A stretch of DNA of 64,000 nucleotides from the NCBI GenBank assembly GCA_022768465.1, contig JALELZ010000021.1, positions 1-64,000 of the forward strand, in the 5' to 3' direction. Source of the DNA: Lachnospiraceae bacterium. Lineage in GTDB: Bacteria > Bacillota > Clostridia > Lachnospirales > Lachnospiraceae. Under the pieces are notes generated by a model. It worked only from the letters and a program-made list of their open reading frames with translations. It was not told where the DNA came from and ran no database searches. This document shows positions 19,760-30,071 of this stretch, in pieces. Each line of letters starts with the position of its first letter. Position 1 is the first letter of the stretch. A program made the position numbers and the translations under genes.

Positions 19760-21718
19760 TTAGTAGCTAAATGCTGTAGATGCTCTCATCTTGTAGTTCT
19801 TCTCTCCGGAAGAAACAAAAGCCTTAACAATACCAAGCTCAGAAAATAAATGTGATGCTCTGACATTAACATCAGCCTGCATTGAATACACCAGCCTGTC
19901 CATTCTAAAATCACCTTGAGCCTTTCTCAGGTTGACCTGGATTATATCCATTACTCTGTATGCCTTACTGCTTCCGTAAAAAGAAAACATAAGTATTCTC
20001 AAATATTCTCTGTATAAAAGCCCTTTGTCTGTCTTATTTTCTTTCACTCCGATATTTGATACACCATCTGCTGAAAGGCTCATAAGCCCGGACAACGAAA
20101 GGTCGAAGCTGCCCTTACTATGCATAATAGGCACTTTATATCCTGCCAACAGTCCTTTAACATCCATCACCGCCTGCCCTAACGCCCATACACTCAATAT
20201 AAAAAATGTCATTACTGATATAAGCGGCGTTATCCCGGCAGCTCCTGTTATTGCGGCTGCAAGAGTTCTTGCTTCAGCCATTTTTTCATTATCAGAATAA
20301 AGATAAATCAAATTCATACCGCTTCTAAATGCAGTAAGCTGCTTTACAAGTTCATTTAAGTTCTCAGTATCATTGTCATAGCCATACAAAACATATTCCA
20401 GCTCACACCCTCCGCTTCCCTTCTTACTTTTATCGTCATATATACCACGTCCAAAATAACTAAGCTCAGATACTGCATATTCCGCAACATAAGCCCTGTC
20501 TATAAGATTCAATCTGCTTATGTCATCCTCTGCATGAAGTGCTCCGGGACAATCTGTAAGATCCATTTTTTCTGAAGAAAGCTTTGCTCCCTTTGGAAGC
20601 ACAAGCCTCAGCAGCTCAGCTGATAGCAGCTGTCTTACATTTTCAAGCTTTTTTTCACTTTCTTCATCCTGCATTCCGTGTCTGCAGCCAAGAACAATAT
20701 CCTCATATTGATATGACCTTGCAATTAATGGTCTCCAAAGTGCTTCCTCATCAAGCTCATCTTCATCATCCTCCGGCTCCCATTCAGCAATATAACGAAG
20801 CACTTCCTCGGCATCTTCAATAAGCTCTTGTAAAAGATCAATATTTCTTACAGCTTTTTCTCCTGAGGCTTTTATTTCAGCTCTTCTTTCACCGTCAGAG
20901 CTTACATAGCTGTCGAACTGCTCCATATCATCATTTATTGCCTGCCATGACTCATAACTAAGCTCCCCGTTTTCAAGCTCATTTTTTAATGCAGCTTTTG
21001 ACCTTTCCAGAGATTTTGCAAGCTTATCTGCCTCTTTCTCATATTCCTCTATAAGTCCTGGAAGCTTTCCCAATTCACCTATAGCAGATGATGCCCGGTC
21101 AATGAATGCCTCTCCATCACATGAATTCAGCGCGCTTCTTCCTTCTTTGACTTTATCGCCTGCCTGCGATGCTGCTTCAGACAGTCCGGAAAGAAGTTTT
21201 TCTATAGAAGCAGCCTCTCCTGCATGCTCTTCATAAAACTCGGATATTTTATCTATAGATCTTCCTTCATGTGCACTCTTTTCAAACAATTCAAGCTCTG
21301 CAATATCACTTATGCTCGCTGCTATGCCGTATTTCATATAATCCAGTACTTCCTCTTCAAATACAGCTCCATTTTCATCTGTAATACTTATGAGCTCAGT
21401 AATATCTATACTGTCAAGCTTCATCGGAAACCAGTCCTTCGCCTTAAAATACGGCTCCATAAAGCCTTGCATTTCATCTGTAAGCTGTTCATAGTCGTAC
21501 TGCTCAAGGCCTAAAATTCTGTAATCCTGCCACAGTTTTCTGTGATATTGTGAGAAAAGCGAATCTATTGAAGAATTAGCTGCTATCCTCATATGAAGTC
21601 TCGCCGCACTCATCCTCGCAGATTCAAGCACTCCAAGAAAAAGTGCAAATATAACAGCTGAAATTAGTGCAAAAAATATCGTAATTCCGGCATTCGCTCT
21701 TTTATCAAAGTATTTCAT
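19760..21718 (-). CDS. DUF5702-like Tad-associated membrane protein
   Basis: NAGITIFFALISAVIFALFLGVLESARMSA N-terminus; long coiled-coil region; genomic context. Confidence 0.6.
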   Translation of the reverse strand: MKYFDKRANAGITIFFALISAVIFALFLGVLESARMSAARLHMRIAANSSIDSLFSQYHRKLWQDYRILGLEQYDYEQLTDEMQGFMEPYFKAKDWFPMKLDSIDITELISITDENGAVFEEEVLDYMKYGIAASISDIAELELFEKSAHEGRSIDKISEFYEEHAGEAASIEKLLSGLSEAASQAGDKVKEGRSALNSCDGEAFIDRASSAIGELGKLPGLIEEYEKEADKLAKSLERSKAALKNELENGELSYESWQAINDDMEQFDSYVSSDGERRAEIKASGEKAVRNIDLLQELIEDAEEVLRYIAEWEPEDDEDELDEEALWRPLIARSYQYEDIVLGCRHGMQDEESEKKLENVRQLLSAELLRLVLPKGAKLSSEKMDLTDCPGALHAEDDISRLNLIDRAYVAEYAVSELSYFGRGIYDDKSKKGSGGCELEYVLYGYDNDTENLNELVKQLTAFRSGMNLIYLYSDNEKMAEARTLAAAITGAAGITPLISVMTFFILSVWALGQAVMDVKGLLAGYKVPIMHSKGSFDLSLSGLMSLSADGVSNIGVKENKTDKGLLYREYLRILMFSFYGSSKAYRVMDIIQVNLRKAQGDFRMDRLVYSMQADVNVRASHLFSELGIVKAFVSSGEKNYKMRASTAFSY

Positions 21719-21893
21719 CAGACATTGTAGATATGGTTCCGAATATTTTTGTCAATAGACTGTTTATCTGTGTTTTGAAGACTGCCACAAGTCCGATAAG
21801 CACCACCAAAATCAATACAACCTCTATAACACCTACTCCGCTTTCATCATTTGCGAGTCGTTTCAGTTCATTCCTTAAATATAAAGTATTCAT
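21705..21893 (-). CDS. Flp/type IVb pilin
   Basis: Short; DESGVGVIEVVLILVVLIGLVAVFKTQINSLLTKIF; start at MNTLYLRN preferred. Confidence 0.8.
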   Translation of the reverse strand: MNTLYLRNELKRLANDESGVGVIEVVLILVVLIGLVAVFKTQINSLLTKIFGTISTMSDEIL

Positions 21894-21916
21894 ATACACT
21901 TCCTCCTTTTTCAAAC

Positions 21917-23200
21917 TTATATAAGTGTCAGCATTGCCGGTACTACCGTTATTATCAGAACAGTAAGTAATGAGAGCATAAGCGGCAGCATCAGCTTTGT
22001 TCCGGCTTCTTCACCTAACCTTCTTGCAGTGTTCTTCCTCTGTTCAAAAGCATCTCTTACTTCTAACTCCATCTCTGCTCTGATCTTGGAATCCCCGGTC
22101 TTCATATCCTGTTCCAATAGTGACATCAGCTTTATATAGCATTTCTGCGGACATCTTTTTGCAAAACCGGCATATGCCTTCGTTTCCGGAACTCCATTCT
22201 TTAAATCGGCAGCTGTCCTTAGCATTTCATCATAGACAGCTTTTTTCTCCGTCTTTCCTGCCTTAAGCTCATCCTTATATATATCTGCAATTATTATCCA
22301 CGCATTTCGTACAGCAAGTCCGGCTCCCATGTAAACCATCAGCTTAGATACCACCTCCGAGTATCCTAATAAAAGCTCTATCTCCCTTTCTTTTTCTTTC
22401 CTGCGTTTTTCTTGTTCAGGCCTTAGCCCGATAAGTACTGATGCCACGATTCCTGCGGCTATAATGTTCACCCAGCCTCTGTTCTTTCTGCTTTTGTAGC
22501 TGATTTCATGCCCATCTATGCTGTCAGGCAAAACCAACCTGTCTTCTGTTATTCCGTTTTCATCTGCAGCTCTTATCATATCCTGCAGTTTTGCTTTCAG
22601 TTTTTCAACATTATCACCTTCTGCCGGAAATATCGTGACAGGCAGGGCAAATTCTTCCGAATACTTTCCTGATCTCAGACGAACATAGAGACTGACATTC
22701 TCCGGCTTATCAAGTCCGATATTATTGACTGTTCCGTCAGAATTTATAAGTTCTTTGTTCTCTGAAGACCAACTGAGAGTTATACCGCCGTATCCCTCAA
22801 CGTGCTTTGGAAGCACCATGTCAGTGACTATTCTGTCCAATCCTTGGTTTTTGCCGACAATGTGCACTGCGATTTCTTCCATAAGACTGTCAAAGCGTTC
22901 GGCGGCCTCGCCCTCCGTGTACTCCCTGCTGGAGACCTTTATACTGACATTTTCATCTGAAGCTGATATTCCTCCGACACTCAGCTCATAACTTTTGTCA
23001 GCATCACCGGGAGCACCTCTTTCAATTGTGTTCTCTTTATCTTTAAAGATATTCTGATCATTGCTGATCGTACTGAAAGCTGCCAGCAGCAGCGCTGCTG
23101 CAATGCACAGCAATTGTTCTTTTCTGACCTTGCTGCTTAGAGATGTCTGTTCGGAAAGTATTTTGCCCCTGCCTGACATGATTTTTTTAAGCTTTCCCAT
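21917..23200 (-). CDS. TadC-like type II/IV secretion F-domain protein with N-terminal extracytoplasmic domain
   Basis: C-terminal EIELLLGYSEVVSKLMVYMGAGLAVRNAW...; beta-rich segment LVLPKHVEGYGGITLSWSSENKELINSDGTV between two TM helices. Confidence 0.65.
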   Translation of the reverse strand: MGKLKKIMSGRGKILSEQTSLSSKVRKEQLLCIAAALLLAAFSTISNDQNIFKDKENTIERGAPGDADKSYELSVGGISASDENVSIKVSSREYTEGEAAERFDSLMEEIAVHIVGKNQGLDRIVTDMVLPKHVEGYGGITLSWSSENKELINSDGTVNNIGLDKPENVSLYVRLRSGKYSEEFALPVTIFPAEGDNVEKLKAKLQDMIRAADENGITEDRLVLPDSIDGHEISYKSRKNRGWVNIIAAGIVASVLIGLRPEQEKRRKEKEREIELLLGYSEVVSKLMVYMGAGLAVRNAWIIIADIYKDELKAGKTEKKAVYDEMLRTAADLKNGVPETKAYAGFAKRCPQKCYIKLMSLLEQDMKTGDSKIRAEMELEVRDAFEQRKNTARRLGEEAGTKLMLPLMLSLLTVLIITVVPAMLTLI

Positions 23201-23205
23201 ATGCT

Positions 23206-24069
23206 CTATACCTTAATATCAAGAATCTTCTGAGAAAGCATATATGAAACGCCGGTAAGAATGAGACTTACGGTCATGATCACTCTTCCTGCGAAACATC
23301 CGTACATGATGTCTATAAAGCCATCTGAGGTAAGGTCAATATATATGATGATCACGAAGGGCAGGATATTCATAATGTTTTGTTCATATCTTCTTGAAGC
23401 TGTCATATTAAGTATTTCCTCATTAACAGCCCTTTTATCACGAATGATACTTGCTGTATTCTCAATTATTTCTTTCATCCTTCCGCCTTTTCGCTTTGCT
23501 ATTATGAAAACCTCCGAAAAGCTTTTTATGTCATCCACCATGCTTCGTTCGGCAAACTCCTTCAGTATTGCTTCTATAGGCTTATTCAACCTTATATTCT
23601 TTATGAAATTCTCGAATTCCCTGGACATAAGTGCATCTTTTCCATTTATTCTGCACTGTTCTCTGTATGCACTTATAAACGCGTTTTCTAATGATAAACC
23701 GGCTCCTAAAAAGCTCCCGACCGACAGCATTCCTTCGGTAAATTCTTCGGTAAGTCTGCTTTGACGCTTACTTTTGAGCTCTGTAATCTTAGATTTCGGA
23801 TAAACCAGTATCCCTGCCGGGAGCAGTACTATAAAGACAATAATGCTTCTGTAAAATGCATAGGCTATTGCCGCACAGATCACGGCTCCAATTGAACCAT
23901 ATTTAAGTTTATCTTCCTTTGTCAAGGCATATTCTCCATAATTTTCAGGCAGACCATTATCTCGATGAAAGGACAAGCTTTTCTTTATTAATGAGCTCTC
24001 CGCATCTTTTAAGCCTGTCCGTAGCCGCATCATATTCAAATATTTTATTAAGTCTGATTTCACCTTCAA
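23206..24069 (-). CDS. TadB-like type II secretion F-domain protein
   Basis: SVGSFLGAGLSLENAFISAYRE..., IIAKRKGGRMKEIIENTASIIRDKR; ORF overlaps tadA by 113 bp, so the true start is probably internal (for example TTG near 23925). Confidence 0.75.
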   Translation of the reverse strand: MKVKSDLIKYLNMMRLRTGLKDAESSLIKKSLSFHRDNGLPENYGEYALTKEDKLKYGSIGAVICAAIAYAFYRSIIVFIVLLPAGILVYPKSKITELKSKRQSRLTEEFTEGMLSVGSFLGAGLSLENAFISAYREQCRINGKDALMSREFENFIKNIRLNKPIEAILKEFAERSMVDDIKSFSEVFIIAKRKGGRMKEIIENTASIIRDKRAVNEEILNMTASRRYEQNIMNILPFVIIIYIDLTSDGFIDIMYGCFAGRVIMTVSLILTGVSYMLSQKILDIKV

Positions 24070-25144
24070 CTACTCCGTCTATCTCTGATATTTCCGTGAC
24101 TCTTCTGCTTTTATTAGGAAGTCTGGTAAGATGCACCATTATGTCTAAGCCAGCCGCAATCTGATTTTTTATAGCTGAAAGCGGCAGCTCTGCAGCCATT
24201 AATATCATTGATTCAAGTCTTGTCAGCATATCTGCTGTGGAATTGGCGTGCCCTGTTGACAAGGAACCGTCATGTCCTGTATTCATGGCACTCAGCATAT
24301 CAAATGCCTCTGCGCCTCTGACCTCACCTATTATTATTCTGTCAGGTCTCATTCTTAGTGATGCCTTAATGAGCATTGTCATGGTTATTTCACCCTGACC
24401 TTCTGAATTTTTGTCTCTTGTCTCAAGTCTCACAAGATTTGGAATATGCCTTATCTGAAGCTCCGCTGAATCTTCTATGGTTATGACTCTTTCATCCGCC
24501 GGAATATATCCGCTCAATGCATTCAGAAAAGTCGATTTGCCGGAGCTGGTGCCGCCTGATATGAAAATGTTATAACCGGCACAGACCATCTTTTTCATAA
24601 ACTCCGCTGCCTCCTGACTTATAGTCCTTAAACGCAGCATTTTTTCCATCTCTATAGGTTCGGGGAACTTTCTTATTGTTATGGTCGGACCTTTAAGCGC
24701 TATCGGAGGCAGAACGATATGAACTCTTGAGCCATCAGGCAATCTGGCGTCTGCTATAGGCGATGAGGTATTAACTCTCCTGTTTATGCGGCTTACTATT
24801 TGTTGTATTATGTCCTCAAGCTTTTCCTCGCTTTCTATAGCCTGCTGCCAGCGTTCCATATGATTGCTGCGTTCTACAAATATCTCCTTGTGGCTGTTTA
24901 TCATAATTTCCGTGACAGATTTGTCATCTATCAGCTCCTGCAATACATCAAGTCTTTTTAAACTGTTATAAAGTCTGTTTTTCATTGCAAGCTTTTCTGA
25001 AAGAGCCATGTGTCTGCTTTCTTCCGATTTAGAAAGCACTCTGTCTATTTCTGCCGAAAGCTCTTTATCACCGAGAAACTCATCTCCTCCGGCTCCTTCT
25101 ATGATCCGTTCTCTGAGAACTTTGAAAATTTCATTATTATTCAT
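23957..25144 (-). CDS. CpaF/TadA pilus-assembly ATPase
   Basis: NIFISGGTSSGKSTFLNALSGYIPADERVITIEDSAELQI, RPDRIIIGEVRGAEAFDML, STGHANS motifs. Confidence 0.97.
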   Translation of the reverse strand: MNNNEIFKVLRERIIEGAGGDEFLGDKELSAEIDRVLSKSEESRHMALSEKLAMKNRLYNSLKRLDVLQELIDDKSVTEIMINSHKEIFVERSNHMERWQQAIESEEKLEDIIQQIVSRINRRVNTSSPIADARLPDGSRVHIVLPPIALKGPTITIRKFPEPIEMEKMLRLRTISQEAAEFMKKMVCAGYNIFISGGTSSGKSTFLNALSGYIPADERVITIEDSAELQIRHIPNLVRLETRDKNSEGQGEITMTMLIKASLRMRPDRIIIGEVRGAEAFDMLSAMNTGHDGSLSTGHANSTADMLTRLESMILMAAELPLSAIKNQIAAGLDIMVHLTRLPNKSRRVTEISEIDGVVEGEIRLNKIFEYDAATDRLKRCGELINKEKLVLSSR

Positions 25145-26193
25145 CTTCTGTTTATATCTCTTACTAAATCTCCCATATCTCCATAAAGTAAGGAATCAAG
25201 GTACGATACTCCTGCTGAATATGCAGCAGGCTCAGGAAGCTTTATCCATTTCAGTTTTGACTTCCATTTCTCGTTCCTTTCATTTTGTATATACTCGATA
25301 AAGCTTTCTTTTTTCATAAGTGATATTGCATCTTCTCCGCAGGGCATATAGACCACCCCGCAAAGTTCTATCAATGCGTCCGCCTGTCCCGAAAATCTGT
25401 TCATATCAAGTATCAGATAATCGTAATCTGTATTTTTTAATATTTCTGCAATAAGCTCTGCATAATCATCTCCGCTTATTGAGCTATTGTCCTCCGGATC
25501 TGTTACCGGTGCGATCCAGTCTATTCCTGAAGAACTGCTTATGAGTGCTCTTATGCTGCTTTCATCAAGCCTTCCCTGCTTCAATTTGTAAACTGCTTCA
25601 GATAATCCTCCGCCTTCCGGTTTTTCTGCTTTAAGAAGCTTTAGCACAGGCGGAAATTCTTCCAGATTTATATAAAGCACTCTGCTTCTCCGGCTTAAAT
25701 CGCGGCACATAGTTAAAGCAAATGATGTTTTTCCGCATCTCATGATCGGACTGTAAATTCCTATAACAGATGCGTGCCCGGCTGTATTCACATGAGTTCT
25801 CACCAGATTATCGCAGCCTGCTCGTTCAATCACCTGTGACATAAGGCTTTCTGCTGATTGATATTTATTTAAAACTATGCTTCCTCCTGAAAAAGCTGCA
25901 AAACCATCATCCGAAACCACGCTTCCCTCATGAACTGAGTCGGCTAAAAAAATCCTTTTTACAGCATCTATGTCTCCGGCGGTGCAGTGCTCTTCTCCAT
26001 ATTTACAGGTTGAGGAAAGGCTTGCATCCGATATGAGCAGCTCGATGCCGTGCTTTTTACTGTATTCAAAACAGCTTTCCATGTTTTCAAACGGTACAGC
26101 TAAAATTGACAGCTTATCAGATCTGTTAACATAGTCGCAAAAGCGTTCCGAATACTTTGCCTCTTTTGTAACGACTGCCATTATCCTATCCAT
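25141..26193 (-). CDS. TadZ/CpaE-like MinD-family protein
   Basis: VIGIYSPIMRCGKTSFALTMCRDLSRRSRVLYINLEEF; 4-bp overlap with tadA. Confidence 0.8.
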   Translation of the reverse strand: MDRIMAVVTKEAKYSERFCDYVNRSDKLSILAVPFENMESCFEYSKKHGIELLISDASLSSTCKYGEEHCTAGDIDAVKRIFLADSVHEGSVVSDDGFAAFSGGSIVLNKYQSAESLMSQVIERAGCDNLVRTHVNTAGHASVIGIYSPIMRCGKTSFALTMCRDLSRRSRVLYINLEEFPPVLKLLKAEKPEGGGLSEAVYKLKQGRLDESSIRALISSSSGIDWIAPVTDPEDNSSISGDDYAELIAEILKNTDYDYLILDMNRFSGQADALIELCGVVYMPCGEDAISLMKKESFIEYIQNERNEKWKSKLKWIKLPEPAAYSAGVSYLDSLLYGDMGDLVRDINRR

Positions 26194-26660
26194 GTCCTGC
26201 TCCTCTCGCTTATCAATATGATCAATGCTGCAGTAAATATAAATATTGCCATAGGTACGCCATCCTTTAATATGAATGTAATATTCCTTCCGGCAAGCGA
26301 TCCGCCTATAAGCTTAAAAAGACACCATGCTGCTGCTATCACCAATGAAAAGAACAAGATTATAAGTCCTGTCCTTCCGGGCATTGCAAATACGGTAAAT
26401 GCATAAAGCTTAAGATCACCGCCTCCGATAAGATGTTTTGTAAAAAACAGAAATAAAATGATCAGAAAAAATATCATGCAGAACAAAGATTCTCTGTCTG
26501 CTGACGGAAATGAAAATATATGCAAAAGAAATATAAATAAAGTCCCAAATATAAGAACATTGTTAAATATACGTCTCCATGCAAGATCTGTAACCGCACA
26601 TATAAATGCAGTACATAAATAAATAGATGTGCGAATAATGTCTGCCAAAACATAACCCAA
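26181..26660 (-). CDS. A24-family prepilin peptidase (second copy in locus)
   Basis: AVTDLAWRRIFNNVLIFG and HLIGGGDLKLYAFTVFAMPG motifs. Confidence 0.85.
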   Translation of the reverse strand: MGYVLADIIRTSIYLCTAFICAVTDLAWRRIFNNVLIFGTLFIFLLHIFSFPSADRESLFCMIFFLIILFLFFTKHLIGGGDLKLYAFTVFAMPGRTGLIILFFSLVIAAAWCLFKLIGGSLAGRNITFILKDGVPMAIFIFTAALIILISERSRTWIG

Positions 26661-26985
26661 AATGAACCGGGCTATACAAACACTCTTAATAAATAAAAAC
26701 TCTGAAATCCGGGAGATATTCCCAATTTAAAACTTAGATCCGCTTATTAAGCGGCTTATGGTTAAGAGATTATTGAACTCTTATCAAGTGCTTTTATGAT
26801 ATGACCGATTGAACTTTTCGTCAAGGATATAAAAAACTATGTAAACCTCAAATAAAATGAGGAATTTTTGTGTATCTTTAAAATAGTACTACAACTTGAT
26901 AATAACAGTGATTTTTTTCATATTTACCACAAGATACATTATCTATAAAAATTATATACCTCATAACAAATATTATTTATTGTTT

Positions 26986-27057
26986 CAAACTGATTAACAT
27001 TCGTCATGAACAAATTCAAGCAAGCTTGATTTGTTCCTTCCTCATTGTCATAACAAA
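26986..27057. repeat. Repeat copy 3 (72 bp)
   Basis: Identical to 7869-7940; adjacent to adhE terminator. Confidence 0.92.
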
Positions 27058-27060
27058 GTA

Positions 27061-27100
27061 ACGCCTGCAGTGACAGTCTTTTTTCACTGCAGGCGTAAGA
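27061..27100 (-). terminator. Terminator of adhE
   Basis: ACGCCTGCAGTGA...TCACTGCAGGCGT stem-loop. Confidence 0.7.
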
Positions 27101-27181
27101 GGGCTTGATTATTTACAAGCTGTCTGTATCTCACCTGATATCGATATATTCATTGTGAGCTCAGCTTAATTTTGATTTAAA

Positions 27182-29812
27182 TTACTTTTTTGAATCATTC
27201 CCGTAATAAGCTCTGAGATACATATTCTTTATCTCGCTTATCATCGGATAACGAGGGTTGGCTCCTGTACACTGATCATCGAATGCATTTAAGCTCATCT
27301 CATCAAGAGTAGCGAGGAATTCAGCCTCTTCCGGCACATAGTCCTTTATTGTAGGCTTAATACCAACTGTTGCCTTTAATTCATCAAGAGCAGCTATAAG
27401 CCTCTCAACCTTGTCATCTGCTGTTCTTCCGCCAAGTCCGAGTGCGTCAGCTATTTCAGCATAACGCTCCTTTGTGTGCGGATGATCGTACTGTGAGAAT
27501 GTTCCCATTCTTGTAGGTGCCTCAGCAGAGTTAAATCTGATAACCTCATCAAGCATAAGTGCGTTTGCAACACCGTGTGCTATGTGGTGGTATGCTCCAA
27601 GCTTGTGAGCCATTGAATGACAAACTCCGAGGAATGCATTGGCAAATGCCATACCTGCCATAGTTGCAGCATTAGCCATCTTCTCACGTGCCTCGAGATC
27701 GTCTCCATTCTCATAAGCCTTTGGAAGATACTTGAATATAGTCTTAAGTGCTCCGATTGCAAGGCTGTCAGTATAATCTGTAGCCATCATAGATGCATAT
27801 GCCTCAAGAGCATGTGATGCTGCGTCGATTCCTGATGCAGCTGTAAGGCCCTTAGGTGCAGTTACATGAAGATCTGCATCAACGATAGCCATATCAGGCA
27901 TAAGCTCATAATCAGCAAGCGGATACTTGATTCCGTTCTTCTCGTCAGTGATAACAGCAAACGGTGTAACCTCTGATCCTGTACCTGCAGATGTAGGAAC
28001 AGCTACGAACATAGCCTTCTCACCCATCTTAGGGAACTTATAGATACGCTTTCTGATGTCACAGAAACGCATAGCCATATCTGCGAAATCAGCTTCCGGA
28101 TGCTCATAGAGTACCCACATGATCTTTGCAGCATCCATTGCAGAACCGCCGCCTACTGCTATAATGCAGTCAGGCTGGAATGCTCTCATCTGCTCAGCAC
28201 CTTCTCTTGCACATTCGATCGTAGGATCAGGAAGAACTCCGAAGAATGCCTTGTGGTCAATTCCCATAGCATCAAGCTTATCTGTTATTGGCTTAAGTCC
28301 GCCGCTTGTAAATGTATGGCGTCCTGTTACTATAAATACCTTCTTTTTATTATACTCTGTCTTAAGTTCTTCAAGTGCAACCGGGAGACAGCCTCTCTTG
28401 AAATATACCTTCTCAGGTGCTCTGAACCAAAGCATGTTCTCTCTCCTCTCTGCAACTGTTTTTATATTCAGAAGATGCTTAACTCCGATATTTTCACTGA
28501 CAGCATTGCCGCCCCATGAACCGCAGCCAAGAGTAAGAGATGGTGCAAGCATGAAGTTATAGAGGTCTCCGAGTCCGCCGTGTGCAGAAGGTGTGTTAAC
28601 TACTATACGGCAGGTCTTCATCTTTGCCTCAAACTGAGCAACCTTTTCAGGGCACTTCTTCTCATCAAGATAAATGCTTGATGTATGACCATTACCGCCT
28701 ATAAATACGAGAGTCTCTGCCTTATCTACAGCCTCATCGAAGTTTGTTGCATGATACATTGCGAGTACTGGTGAAAGCTTCTCGTGTGCAAACGGCTCTA
28801 CAGCTTCTGTCTTGGTAACTTCACCTATAAGTATCTTTGTATCCTCAGGCACCTTGACACCTGCAAGCTCAGCAATGTAATGAGCCGACTTTCCGACAAC
28901 CTCTGCGCTTACTGATCCGTTTTCCTTAATAACTGTACGGCCAACCTTCTCAGCCTCATCAGCCTTAAGGAAGTAGCAGCCTCTCTTTATAAACTCATTC
29001 TTAACAGCCTTATAGATGCTGTCAACAACTATAACTGACTGCTCTGATGCACAGATAACTCCGTTATCAAAGGTCTTTGAATGAATGATAGAGCTTACTG
29101 CAAGCTGAATATCAGCTGTATCATCAATAACTGCAGGTACGTTACCGGCTCCGACACCGATCGCAGGTGTTCCTGATGAATATGCAGCCTTGACCATGTT
29201 AGGTCCGCCTGTTGCAAGGATGAGGTCTGAATCCTCCATGAGGTGCTGTGCAAGCTCGTATGTAGGCTCGTCTATCCAACCAATAATATTTTCAGGTGCT
29301 CCTGCTGCTACAGCTGCCTCAAGAACGATCTTAGCAGCCTCTATTGTAGCGTGCTTAGCTCTGAAATGCGGGCTGATGATAAGAGCATTTCTGGTCTTTA
29401 ATGCAAGAAGGCATTTAAAAATAGCTGTTGATGTAGGATTGGTTGTAGGTATGATAGCACTTACAAGTCCGACCGGCTCAGCTACTCTTGAATAACCGTA
29501 TTCTTTATTTTCTTCAATTATGCCACAGGTCTTTGTATCTCTGTATGCATTGTAAATGTACTCTGCAGCGAAGGCATTCTTTATAACCTTATCTTCAACT
29601 CGACCCATGCCTGTCTCTTCGACAGCCTGCTTTGCGAGAGGTATCTTATTCACATTAGCTGCTGTAGCTGCTGCAAGGAATATTTTATCCACCTGCTCCT
29701 GAGTATAAGTTGCATAGACTTCCTGTGCCGCTCTTGTACGTTTTATGGCTTCCTTAAGGGTATCAAGGCTGTCTACAGTTTCATAGTGTTTGCTTGTCAT
29801 TTCATCCTCCAT
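27182..29812 (-). CDS. adhE: Bifunctional acetaldehyde-CoA/alcohol dehydrogenase
   Basis: 876 aa; ALDH part NGVICASEQSV; Fe-ADH part GGGSAMDAAKIMW, GICHSMAHKLG-like GVCHSMAHKLGAYHHIAHG. Confidence 0.98.
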   Translation of the reverse strand: MEDEMTSKHYETVDSLDTLKEAIKRTRAAQEVYATYTQEQVDKIFLAAATAANVNKIPLAKQAVEETGMGRVEDKVIKNAFAAEYIYNAYRDTKTCGIIEENKEYGYSRVAEPVGLVSAIIPTTNPTSTAIFKCLLALKTRNALIISPHFRAKHATIEAAKIVLEAAVAAGAPENIIGWIDEPTYELAQHLMEDSDLILATGGPNMVKAAYSSGTPAIGVGAGNVPAVIDDTADIQLAVSSIIHSKTFDNGVICASEQSVIVVDSIYKAVKNEFIKRGCYFLKADEAEKVGRTVIKENGSVSAEVVGKSAHYIAELAGVKVPEDTKILIGEVTKTEAVEPFAHEKLSPVLAMYHATNFDEAVDKAETLVFIGGNGHTSSIYLDEKKCPEKVAQFEAKMKTCRIVVNTPSAHGGLGDLYNFMLAPSLTLGCGSWGGNAVSENIGVKHLLNIKTVAERRENMLWFRAPEKVYFKRGCLPVALEELKTEYNKKKVFIVTGRHTFTSGGLKPITDKLDAMGIDHKAFFGVLPDPTIECAREGAEQMRAFQPDCIIAVGGGSAMDAAKIMWVLYEHPEADFADMAMRFCDIRKRIYKFPKMGEKAMFVAVPTSAGTGSEVTPFAVITDEKNGIKYPLADYELMPDMAIVDADLHVTAPKGLTAASGIDAASHALEAYASMMATDYTDSLAIGALKTIFKYLPKAYENGDDLEAREKMANAATMAGMAFANAFLGVCHSMAHKLGAYHHIAHGVANALMLDEVIRFNSAEAPTRMGTFSQYDHPHTKERYAEIADALGLGGRTADDKVERLIAALDELKATVGIKPTIKDYVPEEAEFLATLDEMSLNAFDDQCTGANPRYPMISEIKNMYLRAYYGNDSKK

Positions 29813-29898
29813 GATATTCAGCCGTTTCCCCTTATACGGCTCTTGATATGAATAATAATAGTTAAAAAAGTGACATTCATGTTATTTTTTTAACTATC

Positions 29899-29916
29899 AT
29901 GTCAAAATCTTAACAC
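29899..29916. promoter_or_regulatory. Candidate Rex operator upstream of adhE
   Basis: ATGTCAAAATCTTAACAC versus recalled consensus TTGTTAANNNNTTAACAA; 87 bp upstream of the adhE start. Confidence 0.55.
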
Positions 29917-30071
29917 TCTATCATGGGTTTGTAAAGGTGCACAAAGCTATTTTGTTATTATATTTTTAAATTATGCACATTGATTATTATCAATCATCAA
30001 GAGCCTGTCATATTTTCTTTATATATCTTTAATAATTGTTCTTTTATGTTTTTGGTTATTTTCTCTCTCCA

